Of a stretch of 64,000 nt of DNA, positions 8,649-17,498 are shown in pieces. Position 1 is the first letter of the stretch; each line of letters opens with the position of its first letter. The notes beneath the pieces are model-generated. The model had not been told where the DNA came from and ran no database searches. It worked only from the letters and a program-made list of their open reading frames with translations. The stretch is from positions 124,001-188,000 of the forward strand of contig CALOCV010000015.1 in the NCBI GenBank assembly GCA_942491955.1. Direction: 5' to 3'. Position numbers and translations under genes: made by a program. The stretch comes from CALOCV01 sp942491955. Its GTDB lineage: Bacteria > Chlamydiota > Chlamydiia > Chlamydiales > CALOCV01.

Positions 8649-9089
8649 TCTGCCTCTCGATCTTTCAAGGAGGGTCTTTGTGGTAGAAAAGTTGCGTAAA
8701 GGCGCAAGAATCTCCACGCAACAGAAGGAGATTCTTCAATCAAGCTATGGAGGTGTGTCCGGGAGAGAGTAAAGAGTTGTGTTGGCGTTCGACTCGTGGC
8801 ATAGTAAGAACGGTTATTGAGATTGAATAACGATTCATCTCCAAAAAAAATCGGCGTGGTGAAGAAGGCCTATCGAGCTTTTTTCCGAATCCAATAATTC
8901 GACCTCTCCCTGGCCGATAAAGTACATTCTCGTTGCCTCTTCATCGTAAACAAAAATGGGATCATTGGATCCATAGATTGTGGTCCCTAGTTTATCTGCA
9001 ATAGCAAGCAAAAGGTTAAGGTCTAGCTCGCGAAAGGGGTAGGTCTTTTTTAGGAGAAAGGCCTTTTCAATGAGAGTAAATTTTTTCAT
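8645..9089 (-). CDS. Cyclic-nucleotide-binding (CAP_ED-like) domain protein, frameshifted
   Basis: As written, the frame from ATG 9089 stops after 84 residues at 8835. Removing one base from the 8-A run at 8843-8850 restores a frame that continues FFGDESLFN..RSYYATSRTP..FTLSRTHL to a TGA at 8645-8647. This completes a cNMP-binding-like beta-roll of about 147 residues (RMYFIGQGEVELLD earlier). Both ends then overlap their neighbours by ATGA, strong support that the full gene is 8645-9089. The domain's usual phosphate-binding Arg is not evident, so the ligand is unknown. Confidence 0.75.
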
Positions 9090-11890
9090 TCTTCTAAGAG
9101 CTCATAAGCAAAATGGTGAAAAAGTTCGTTTTTACTCATCATCCGATTGCGTAAAGATTCTTTCCAACCTGGCAACTTCAATTCATACTTAAATGTTGCT
9201 GCAATGATTTGATCAGCAGGGGCAGAAGAGTGATCCAGTTTATCTAATAATTCTTCCAATTGCAACGATTTGTACCCCTCTTTTGTGAATTCCTGCAACT
9301 TGATCGATAGGGGAATATCTTCGACCAGCACTTGTAAATAACGAAAAACAGCGGGATCACAACTGCGCTCAATGGCTTCAACAGCTTGGTTGCGGATTTT
9401 AGGATTTCGACTCCTAAGGGAGCGGGCTAATAGTTCGCGATCTTCCACCTCTCCTGTGATTGCAAGGAGCTGAATAATGAAATCCATCGTCGATTGGTAT
9501 CCCGTTTCAAGAGCATCGACGAGAACGTGCAAATCATGTTGCCGATATCTTTTCTGAATGGTCTGCGCATGGTAGAGATAGAAGAAGGCTCTCTCTACTT
9601 CTTTCTGTACAAGGGGTTGTATGCGGGCTCGGAGTTGTGGGAGGGAGAGTGCACCCAAAATTTGTGCTGCTAGGAGACGACACCGGTCTCCAAGAGAAGT
9701 GTCATCAATAAGAAGGAGGAGCATGGGGACCGTTTTTAGGCCCATCTGTAGCACCACGGATTCAAGCGCTCGCCGCTCCCTGGGACGCAACGGAATACTA
9801 GCTAGGATCATCGCTCGTGCATAGGCCGAATCTTCGAGTTTTCCCAAAGCTTCAATACAGGCAATACGGGTATCGGGATCCTCGCTATGCTCGAGTAATT
9901 CGAGAAGAATAGGTGCCTGCCTTCGACAAGTCTTGTCCATCGCCATGGCAATCGCTTGGGATGCTGTTCTCACAATGATCGAGTCGAGATGCTTTAAATA
10001 AGGGATTAGAAGATCGACTTCATTGGGTGTGGCATCGATCATCAAAATACGGATTCCCATACAAACTTCGTGAGAATTCGATGAGGTAAGCAGCTGTTGT
10101 AGGCGTTGAATGGCTTGTGTTCGATTATCGCGCAGTGTATCGAGGGATAGGTGAGCACCCGATTTTTTTAGAGCAGCAATGGCAGCGGATCGTTTGTAGA
10201 TATGAGGGCTGGCTAAATCTTCAAGGACTTTTTCTGGATGGAGCAATCCTTTTTGTGCGAAATAAAAGAGAATCGATCCACAGAGATTCTCATCCTCTTC
10301 TTCTCTGAGCCATTCTTGGAGATGATCGAGGACGATGGGGTGTTGATCAAAAGCACTGGTTATCAATTGGTCAAGAAATACTTTTTTCGTTGAGGGATCC
10401 ATTTCCTTGGCAAAGGAAAACAGTTTTTCCAGTATGGAGGGATCTTCAAGAGCAAGCAAACCTTGGCAAGCGAGAAGTTTCTCTTCAGGGGACTCGTGTT
10501 TGACAATGGCAAGCATGCGGAATTCGGCTCCTCTTCGTTCTCTCGGGCGCATCTGCAACAACCACTGTTTTGTCGAACGGCTGAAGTGAATGGCATTGTC
10601 GGACAAATTTTGAAAAATTCCTTTTAAATATTCAGAGCGGATGACTAGCGTCACAACAATCCAGACTAAAGAGAGAGTCAATCCGATCCCTTTGCTGATT
10701 GAGGCAAAGAAATAAAGAATAATCGAACTGATCAAAATTCCGATAGGTTCAAAAAAAGATTCAATGGCAACACGGATTTTGTATTTGATCTTTGATGGGA
10801 CGGCGTTTAAGAGGATGTTGAAGTTGTTATCATCGATGACCCATAGCGTGCCATCAGTGACAAAAAAACCGATGATGGGAAAGAGCAGCGTATGGTGAAA
10901 AATCCAACCGGTGAATGTGAAGGATAAAAGGATTGGAGTGATGGAAAGAAGGGCTCCTATCCCAAAACGACGGGCAAGCCGGCTGTAGATAAAAAGTCCA
11001 AAGAAAAGATTGAAGAGACTTACAGAAAGGACAAGCTTTCCCATGAATTTCGTTAGGGCTAATTGGGTGCCTTCGCCATAGGAGAGGAGTTCCTCATTTT
11101 CAGTAAATGATTGATCAAAAGCCGAAAAGTAGTTGAATTCAGTAAGAAAATTGCAAAGTTGCATCAAAAGATTGCCTATCAAGAGTGCCAATGTGATGCG
11201 GGAGCGAAAGATCCACTGAATCAGAGCAAAAAGAGTAAAGGTTTTCCCCGAAGAACTTGTCTCTTGTTCCGATTCTTCATGAATGATGAGAGGGATGAAG
11301 CGGCGGATGAGTTGGGTGGTAAAAAGGGCGCAAAGAATCATTACAAGGAGGAAAAAAAGCAGTTTTTCCAAAGAGAAGATACCTGAGCGCATCAATAACC
11401 CTGTCGCTGCAATCCCTAGAAAGATAAATGTTGTGAAGAAGGTATAAATTCTCTTGGCATCACGAATGTGGTGGTATTCGTCAACGAAGGTCCAATAGGA
11501 AGTTAGGCCAAAGGAAAAAAAGATGTATCCAAAAATTTTCAATACATACCAGAACGGAGGAAATAACTGAAACAGCTGTGCTTGTAGGCAAAAAAAAGTG
11601 GTTCCATAGAAAAGGATGCCTATGCTAATCAGGGTTAAAAATGTGCGATAAACACCTAAGCGGTGGAGGGCGAAGAGAAACAGGAGAGATAAAGCAAGCA
11701 TAATCCCTGCTGTAAGACCATAAGCAAGCGGTAGTGAGGCCGCACCGATATGGATGATAAACAACGCATCGCTGAATTCCATTCCGCTCGAAATGACAAG
11801 CGACCAGATGAAGGCAAGACCCGAAAAGGCAAGGGTATTACGTCCCTCTCCCGAATAGAGACAAAATATGCGCTGAAGCGCTCCTTTCAT
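9086..11890 (-). CDS. Membrane transporter fused to a HEAT-repeat domain, 934 aa
   Basis: Residues 1-420 form about 12 hydrophobic helices in an MFS/NTT-like arrangement. Residues about 440-930 are helical HEAT repeats (for example RTASQAIAMAMD, TRIACIEALGKLED, KIRNQAVEAIERSC). The ATP/ADP-translocase-like layout is known in Chlamydiae, but I see no clear nucleotide-transporter signature, so the substrate is unknown. It is first in an overlapping trio with the cyclic-nucleotide-binding protein and the RsbU-like sensor. The three probably form one membrane signalling or transport unit. The start at ATG 11890 is the only good one, with a hydrophobic segment soon after. Confidence 0.75.
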   Translation of the reverse strand: MKGALQRIFCLYSGEGRNTLAFSGLAFIWSLVISSGMEFSDALFIIHIGAASLPLAYGLTAGIMLALSLLFLFALHRLGVYRTFLTLISIGILFYGTTFFCLQAQLFQLFPPFWYVLKIFGYIFFSFGLTSYWTFVDEYHHIRDAKRIYTFFTTFIFLGIAATGLLMRSGIFSLEKLLFFLLVMILCALFTTQLIRRFIPLIIHEESEQETSSSGKTFTLFALIQWIFRSRITLALLIGNLLMQLCNFLTEFNYFSAFDQSFTENEELLSYGEGTQLALTKFMGKLVLSVSLFNLFFGLFIYSRLARRFGIGALLSITPILLSFTFTGWIFHHTLLFPIIGFFVTDGTLWVIDDNNFNILLNAVPSKIKYKIRVAIESFFEPIGILISSIILYFFASISKGIGLTLSLVWIVVTLVIRSEYLKGIFQNLSDNAIHFSRSTKQWLLQMRPRERRGAEFRMLAIVKHESPEEKLLACQGLLALEDPSILEKLFSFAKEMDPSTKKVFLDQLITSAFDQHPIVLDHLQEWLREEEDENLCGSILFYFAQKGLLHPEKVLEDLASPHIYKRSAAIAALKKSGAHLSLDTLRDNRTQAIQRLQQLLTSSNSHEVCMGIRILMIDATPNEVDLLIPYLKHLDSIIVRTASQAIAMAMDKTCRRQAPILLELLEHSEDPDTRIACIEALGKLEDSAYARAMILASIPLRPRERRALESVVLQMGLKTVPMLLLLIDDTSLGDRCRLLAAQILGALSLPQLRARIQPLVQKEVERAFFYLYHAQTIQKRYRQHDLHVLVDALETGYQSTMDFIIQLLAITGEVEDRELLARSLRSRNPKIRNQAVEAIERSCDPAVFRYLQVLVEDIPLSIKLQEFTKEGYKSLQLEELLDKLDHSSAPADQIIAATFKYELKLPGWKESLRNRMMSKNELFHHFAYELLEE

Positions 11891-12020
11891 TGATATCCCG
11901 ATTTGCGAGGTTAAAGAAAAAAATTATCCGGAAAAGAGAGATTCCCAACAAGGGAAATTGTAAGGATAGGGAGATTTAACGCGGTTTATGCAAAGACAAG
12001 GAAAAAATGCGTAATGCGAG

Positions 12021-12191
12021 TTAGTAACTCACCTTACGCATTTTTTCCTCCATTGAGAGTGCTGCGGCGGCCAATCTACCACCTATTGCTCCTCAACCAA
12101 CTCCAGGGAGTTGGCTTTCGTCGCAATCGTTGCACCTTGACCCCCTCGCTCGCTCTCAATGGAGGAAAAAATGCGTAATGCGAGTTACTAA
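12021..12191. repeat. 171-bp element with 39-bp inverted repeats (MITE-like)
   Basis: Arms 12021-12059 and 12153-12191 are complementary apart from three or four positions (TTAGTAACTC..TTACGCATTTTTTCC..CCATTGAGAG). The interior is GC-richer and holds the palindrome CCAACTCCAGGGAGTTGG. A further partial arm lies at 12001-12022, forming a local hairpin with the left arm. It sits directly upstream of the BTB gene. Confidence 0.7.
12081..12120. repeat. Dispersed repeat, also at 28,461-28,501
   Basis: The complement of this stretch (GCCAACTCCCTGGAGTTGG then TTGAGGAGCAATAGGT) recurs at 28,461-28,501 with few changes. It forms the core of the element at 12,021-12,191 but stands without the long arms at the second site. 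Confidence 0.65.
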
Positions 12192-12239
12192 ATAAAGCGA
12201 TTTTTTATATTATATGCATAATTTTTATGAGGATTTTCA

Positions 12240-15200
12240 GTGGAATCATTCAATCTTAAAGAGATCTTGCAGTCTTATCAACAAACGCGTCAAAAAGAAA
12301 ACCAAAGACCTTTTGTTTATTTTCGAGGGAAAACCATCCTTGTTGTAAATCCAAAAGGAGAATTGAGTACTACCTATCTCTCTTTTTTTGAGAAAATTCG
12401 TTCTATTTTTTGGAAGCCGCAAGAAGGTGAACGGATTTTACCTGTTTTGCAAGCGATGAAGAAAAAATGGAATGCTTTATCTGTAGAAGAGAAAAAACAA
12501 GTTGTGGATCATCAAAACTCTCTTATTCAGCGATTGGAGAGAATTTGGAAAGAAAAGGGACAAAGTCCCGCTTTGTTTGCAGTAACGCAAGCACCAATAA
12601 ACGAATCTCCAAGACAACCTCCTGTAGAATCGGGTCCGATTCGGTCTCTTCTCTCTTCCATTTCCTCTACGCATAACTTACATCTCAAAACGGAAGCAGA
12701 GACAAAGCGCATTAAAAAGGAAGTGGCGGCGGCAAAAGAAGAACTATGGACAAAGTCTCTTCAGACAACAGAGAAAGAAGAGTGGACTCCTGCTGAGATA
12801 AGCCACTTTCAAGAGATTCTTTTTGGTTTTGATGCTCCTTTTAACAAGGATTCTCATCCCATTGTTACAAAGTGGTGCGAAGCGACTCCTGAAGGCTTAT
12901 CGTTTTTTTTGCAAGCGTTGCTCTTTAAGAACAGCCAAGCTGTTTTAAAACAAATTTTTCAAGCGGCTGAAAACGAAGAGAATCCCCAGATATTAGAGCG
13001 TTTATTGGGTGCTTTTCCTTCATATACTGGAACGGAAGATTCTGCGGAGCAACAAAAGTGGTATGGATTCGATTGGCAAAGTCATTTTCTTTCTCTTTAT
13101 AATGATAATTCGTCGTGTATTCTTACGATCCTAAAAAAAGTTTCGCCTGAAGCTCAAAAAGCCTTTGTTCGGAATTTTTTTGGCTATATGACCGAACGGT
13201 ATGCTGTTCTTCCAAATGGGAGGTCTGATACTAGCGATTTTTCTCTTAAAGATCGGACAAAAATCGACCCCATTCTTGAGTCTATTCGCTCTTTGCCAGA
13301 AGAATTGCAGGAGGAAGTGATGCGTGCAGTGACACTCCCTCAGGCCAATCCACGCGTTGAGTTGCTTTTAATCCTTGCAGAAGAAATTTGTCCTGATGCG
13401 TTACTTCCTGAATTGAGCAAAAAAATCGATGAGCAGTTGAAACAAATAACGATTTTGGAGGTCATCAATCAGGTAAAGGCCTCTTCTTTTGAGGGAGAAG
13501 CTCCAAAACTCTTGCGAGCTTTTATTCGTTTGAAACATCAGAAAGGATTAGAAGCGTTTTGCGAAGCATTGAGAGAGAATGGATTTGAAAGTTTTATTTT
13601 AGCCCTTTCGAAAGATGACGGAAATGTATTAAAAATATTTTTAGATAAAAATTTTAAAGCAGTCTCTTGGTTGGAGAAGGATTGGTTCGTAAAAAAAAAA
13701 TTATTGAAAAAATTTGATGGTGGTGCAGGTGTTACGGAATCGTTTTTTGTCGATTTTCTATTGGAAAACAATAAGGTAAGAAAACAAATCTTTCAGGATG
13801 CCAAAATTTCAGATGAAGCCGCGGTTTTTCTTTTTGATCTGGTTTCCCAAGGATCTAAGAGAAAAGAAATATTGCAGCAACTCGATGAATTACCCAGTCG
13901 TTGGTGGGATAATTCTAATCTACTTACTCTTGATGAATCGATTCGAAAGGATCTTCTTTTAGATAGCTTTCAAAAATACTGGCCAATGGAAACAGGGAAA
14001 TCTTGCTACCATTCTCATATTCAAAAACTATTTCAATCTCTCTCGCCGAAGGCAATCACGGAATTGGTGCAACAAACACCAGCTGAGAGTTTAAAGAACA
14101 TTTTCCTAGGAAGAGTGAAATCGGCACAAAATTTCGATTCCAACCATTCGATTTTGCATGATACGAGTTTGTCGTTGGAACAAAAACAAGCCATCCTTCG
14201 AGGGCTTGTGAGTTCTTCCCAGTTACCTGAAGGTTTTACTTGTTTAGATCATTCTTTCTTTTCTTCAGAAAGCTACTTTTGCGATCTTCTTCCTAAGGCA
14301 TTGCCCTTCATTCAGGATGTACCCCAATGTATTGATAAGATGAGGCAGGTGGCAAATGGGGGCAAGCAAATCATACAAGATCTCGCGAAAAAAGCTAATA
14401 GAGAGACAGACGTAGCATGGTTGCAACCGTGCATCGAAAAACTAGGAGAGAAGACGTCTTTATCCGCTTCACTATTGTGGAGCAAACAGAACATTCCTTT
14501 TTTTCGTTCCCTAGAAGAAGAAAAAGTGAAAACGATTCGATATGACAACCTTTCTCCTACATTTTGCGTGATGATCGGCTTGCAAAGAGGAGATGTGGAA
14601 CAGGTAGCAGAAAATATCGACAAGATCGAAGAAAAAGAGGCATTGGATTCGATTACTCGATGGTTTTTTGAAGATGTGCAAGTGCCGTATGTTGTAAAAT
14701 TATTGCGAAAAAGCACCGAATTTCCACAGCTACGTGCGTTATTTTTCTCTTTTAACGATGCGGGGCGTGTTGTAAGGGGGATAGATCATCTTTCTCAAAA
14801 TCGAGTTATAGACGTTTTACGGGCACTCAAGCGGGTAGAATGGCAGACACATCGGGAGATAATACGCCATTTACCTGTATCCTCTCTCCAAGAACCTGCA
14901 CGCAAATGGAAGATATGGAAAGCTCTTTCTTCTTACGAACAGCTTTGGTTGTGGGATATTTTTAAGGAATGTTTTCTCGAAAAAGGGGAATTAAAAGCTC
15001 TAGAGGGATTGCACAACGGTTTTGATTTTGGTGCCTTAGTGAGAGAAATCGACGACCCTTTTTTGATTGCTCTCATTCTCAACGGTGTGCTTCCTCTTTT
15101 CGTGAGTAAAAACAATCTACTCAATACGCCCCAAGATCAAGATTATTTGCTGTATACAAAACTATTGGACGCCTTAAATAACAGGTGTTGGAAGTTGTCT

Positions 15201-16253
15201 CTTGCTTTGCCTTTTCTTTATGGGTTAAGCGGGCCTCTCTTTTTTGCAGATGTTAAAACGCTCGATGAGACTCAGTATGAAGATTTGAAAGAAAAAGCCA
15301 ACACCCTCGAACAACAAATCATAAATTTAAATTTGTTTAGCAGTCCTTTTGCCTCATCAATGACTGATGAGGAGAGAGTGAAAGCAACATGGGAAAAAGC
15401 CAAAGGGATTGATAAAAATCTATTTTTAACACCTTTAGTGCAGCCTTCCCTCGGAACGGTCTCGCATCATCTAGGTGAATATGACAAATGGGATTTATTG
15501 GGATATTTAGCCTATCCCGAAGGGATCCAGACGATTAAAAAGGTTTTTGAAATGTCAATAACCACGAAAGTTCAGGAAGAGATTGAACAATTTTTTACCG
15601 GACTTTTGCAAAAAGATATTGATAAAGAAGTTAAAAAGGCTATTGAAGAGGTGCTTCAAGATCCAGTACCACTCACGCATCCCATTTCTGGTAATCCATT
15701 TGGGGATTATGATATCACCTTCCAAAGAGAGAATAAAAAACTATTTGGGGGTCATCGAGCTTTAGTAACGGATGTAGTACCAAAAGAAAAGTTAGATGCA
15801 TCAATAGGAATAGCTGTGATTGAGATAACACCTGAGCAAGAAGCTGAGGTGAAGAAAATTTACCGCCGTTACACAAGGGATGAAGTCATTCAGGATCCCG
15901 GTAAACTCAAAGCAGGATTTTCAGATTGGGAGGGCTTGCGCAACGATGATCGTTATAAAGATTGCACTTTGATAGCGAAAAATGACAAAGACCAAAAGAT
16001 GGAAATTCGTGCGCATCGTTTTGTTTTAGCTGGAGCTAGCGAGTATTTTAGAGTCCGATTTCATACACCGATTGGTGAAAAGCGCGTCGAATATCCCGTT
16101 GAGGGCGATCCCGATACGATTCTTGTTTTACTCGATTTTCTTTATACAGGGAAGTGGCCTAATTTTAGTGAACTTCAAGATGAAGAAAATTTCAAAAACG
16201 TGCTCGATTATTACGGTGTCGATGTCCATCAAAGAAGTGAGCACAAAATTTAG
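12240..16253 (+). CDS. Large putative effector with C-terminal BTB/POZ domain, 1337 aa
   Basis: The start is GTG 12240 with TGAGGA six bases upstream. There is no signal peptide and no membrane helix. Residues about 1-90 resemble the N-termini of the proteins at 34,233 and 46,993 (ILVVNPKGELSTTYLSFFEK). A long, mainly helical middle follows. Residues about 1230-1325 form a BTB/POZ domain: KDCTLIA, IRAHRFVLAGASEYFRVRF, then ILVLLDFLYTGKW. BTB domains are eukaryotic adaptors, often for cullin-3 ubiquitin ligases. In an intracellular chlamydia this suggests a secreted host-directed protein. Secretion and the host partner are inferred. Confidence 0.8.
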   Translation: MESFNLKEILQSYQQTRQKENQRPFVYFRGKTILVVNPKGELSTTYLSFFEKIRSIFWKPQEGERILPVLQAMKKKWNALSVEEKKQVVDHQNSLIQRLERIWKEKGQSPALFAVTQAPINESPRQPPVESGPIRSLLSSISSTHNLHLKTEAETKRIKKEVAAAKEELWTKSLQTTEKEEWTPAEISHFQEILFGFDAPFNKDSHPIVTKWCEATPEGLSFFLQALLFKNSQAVLKQIFQAAENEENPQILERLLGAFPSYTGTEDSAEQQKWYGFDWQSHFLSLYNDNSSCILTILKKVSPEAQKAFVRNFFGYMTERYAVLPNGRSDTSDFSLKDRTKIDPILESIRSLPEELQEEVMRAVTLPQANPRVELLLILAEEICPDALLPELSKKIDEQLKQITILEVINQVKASSFEGEAPKLLRAFIRLKHQKGLEAFCEALRENGFESFILALSKDDGNVLKIFLDKNFKAVSWLEKDWFVKKKLLKKFDGGAGVTESFFVDFLLENNKVRKQIFQDAKISDEAAVFLFDLVSQGSKRKEILQQLDELPSRWWDNSNLLTLDESIRKDLLLDSFQKYWPMETGKSCYHSHIQKLFQSLSPKAITELVQQTPAESLKNIFLGRVKSAQNFDSNHSILHDTSLSLEQKQAILRGLVSSSQLPEGFTCLDHSFFSSESYFCDLLPKALPFIQDVPQCIDKMRQVANGGKQIIQDLAKKANRETDVAWLQPCIEKLGEKTSLSASLLWSKQNIPFFRSLEEEKVKTIRYDNLSPTFCVMIGLQRGDVEQVAENIDKIEEKEALDSITRWFFEDVQVPYVVKLLRKSTEFPQLRALFFSFNDAGRVVRGIDHLSQNRVIDVLRALKRVEWQTHREIIRHLPVSSLQEPARKWKIWKALSSYEQLWLWDIFKECFLEKGELKALEGLHNGFDFGALVREIDDPFLIALILNGVLPLFVSKNNLLNTPQDQDYLLYTKLLDALNNRCWKLSLALPFLYGLSGPLFFADVKTLDETQYEDLKEKANTLEQQIINLNLFSSPFASSMTDEERVKATWEKAKGIDKNLFLTPLVQPSLGTVSHHLGEYDKWDLLGYLAYPEGIQTIKKVFEMSITTKVQEEIEQFFTGLLQKDIDKEVKKAIEEVLQDPVPLTHPISGNPFGDYDITFQRENKKLFGGHRALVTDVVPKEKLDASIGIAVIEITPEQEAEVKKIYRRYTRDEVIQDPGKLKAGFSDWEGLRNDDRYKDCTLIAKNDKDQKMEIRAHRFVLAGASEYFRVRFHTPIGEKRVEYPVEGDPDTILVLLDFLYTGKWPNFSELQDEENFKNVLDYYGVDVHQRSEHKI

Positions 16254-16619
16254 GTATTATCTTATTTTTCTATTTGGAAATTAAACCGTGATTCATGGTT
16301 GATTCAATAGACTTCTTTCGAAACTGCAATCCCGTGCCTCTGCCTGTGCCCGTGCCTCTGCCCGCCCTTTCCCGATTAAACTTTAAAAGAAATTAATTGG
16401 ACTCATTTCTAAGAGTTGAGTTAAAAATGATGCTTCCATGGGGGCGTCATGAAATACGAGCAAATACGAAATTTCTCGATTCTGCTGCTTCTCCTCTACC
16501 GTTAATGGCTTTTTCTTACTCGATTTCTTTGGTAATTTTGTATTGCTTTGTAATTTCTGTATACCTGTATATCCACTATCGGTGACTCCACAACGATTTT
16601 TTGTCCATCGGATCCTACC
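16254..16619. other. Intergenic stretch without a supportable gene
   Basis: No coding potential seen. It contains two copies of an 18-base GC-rich unit (CCCGTGCCTCTGCCTGTG) at 16,331-16,366. An AT-rich part precedes the left end of the IS at 16,620. Confidence 0.6.
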
Positions 16620-17354
16620 TCATTTCCCGAGAAAATTGTACCTAGGTCCTACTAGGAAGTGTAATATTTAGACCCTGCAGAATTTCTCGCTGTGGTTTTG
16701 TAACCTCGGTTAGAATGTGGCCGTACTTACCGGAGTACTTCACTTTCATTAGTGTCTCCATTTCTTGTAAAAGTTCGCGAACGTGTATCGCTCAATAAGA
16801 CCAGATTTTCCCATCTCTCTACGCAAAGCGCTCATGTAAATGAGAGCGATGAACTGCACAAAGAGCCTACCATCAACGGTGCCTGCGCTGTGCATCCGCA
16901 ATCGCTTCATATCTAACTGATTTTTCAAGTCATCGAAACACTTTTCTACCACATCTTTGTCTCGGTAGATTTGCAAGCACTCTGTCGGGCTTTTGACGCT
17001 ATTCGTCAGCAGCGCTTGAAATCCAGCATAGCGCTTAATGTACTGATTCACAGTCTCGGTATTGTACGAAATCTGTATCCCTCGCTTAGGAGTAGTCTTT
17101 ATTATAAAAAATGTATCATATACTTTTTGTTCCGCGGTTGCTTCCTCTTTTTGTCCCAAAATGACACTGACTCGTAAACATAAGTAATCCCCGTGGTCTT
17201 ATTAAGTTGATAGATGCGACATGACATGGCTAATCCTCTTTTCATAGGTATAATTGTGCCTATGAAAAGGAAAAAAATCAAGTCGGAAATCAACGTAACC
17301 GATTTTTATTCAGTGTATTGCAATGTACCTAGGTACAATTTCTTCGGGAAATGA
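16620..17354 (-). mobile_element. Internally deleted IS (IS4/IS1634-like), 735 bp
   Basis: Bounded by 28-bp terminal inverted repeats (16,620-16,647 and 17,327-17,354; TCATTTCCCGA..AAATTGTACCTAGGT, about 26 of 28 matching). Only the beginning and the end of a transposase remain inside, so most of an ordinary 1.5-2 kb element is gone. No convincing target duplication is visible. Confidence 0.75.
16749..17245 (-). pseudogene. Transposase remnant, N-terminus joined to C-terminus
   Basis: From ATG 17,245 the frame reads MKRGLAMSCRIYQLNK then TYVYESVSFWDKKRKQPRNK, an N-terminus of this transposase type. After a frame change near 17,110-17,150 it continues as YDTFFIIKTTPKRGIQIS and EKCFDDLKNQLDMKRLRMHS, the region around the catalytic Glu, to 16,749. 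The central DDE domain is missing. Confidence 0.7.
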
Positions 17355-17447
17355 AGTTAGTAATCTTTCTAAGATTCCCAACTCCCGTTTCCGGCCAAAA
17401 AAGGGATCTTTCATAAGCGCTCCTAAGATGGATCCATTTATGCCATA

Positions 17448-17490
17448 ATTTTGTCACGAAATCTTATTTTTTCTATTTTTGTGACAAAAT
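17448..17490. promoter_or_regulatory. 10-bp perfect inverted repeat downstream of lptD
   Basis: ATTTTGTCAC at 17,448-17,457 and its complement at 17,481-17,490, separated by 23 AT-rich bases. It could end the minus-strand lptD transcript as a stem-loop, but no clear T-tract follows on that strand. A protein-binding dyad is equally possible. Confidence 0.4.
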
Positions 17491-17498
17491 GGTTTGGG

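Noticed and set aside
16397..16585. A 62-codon plus-strand frame
   Set aside because: No ribosome-binding site and no homology recognised; chance frame in an intergenic region.
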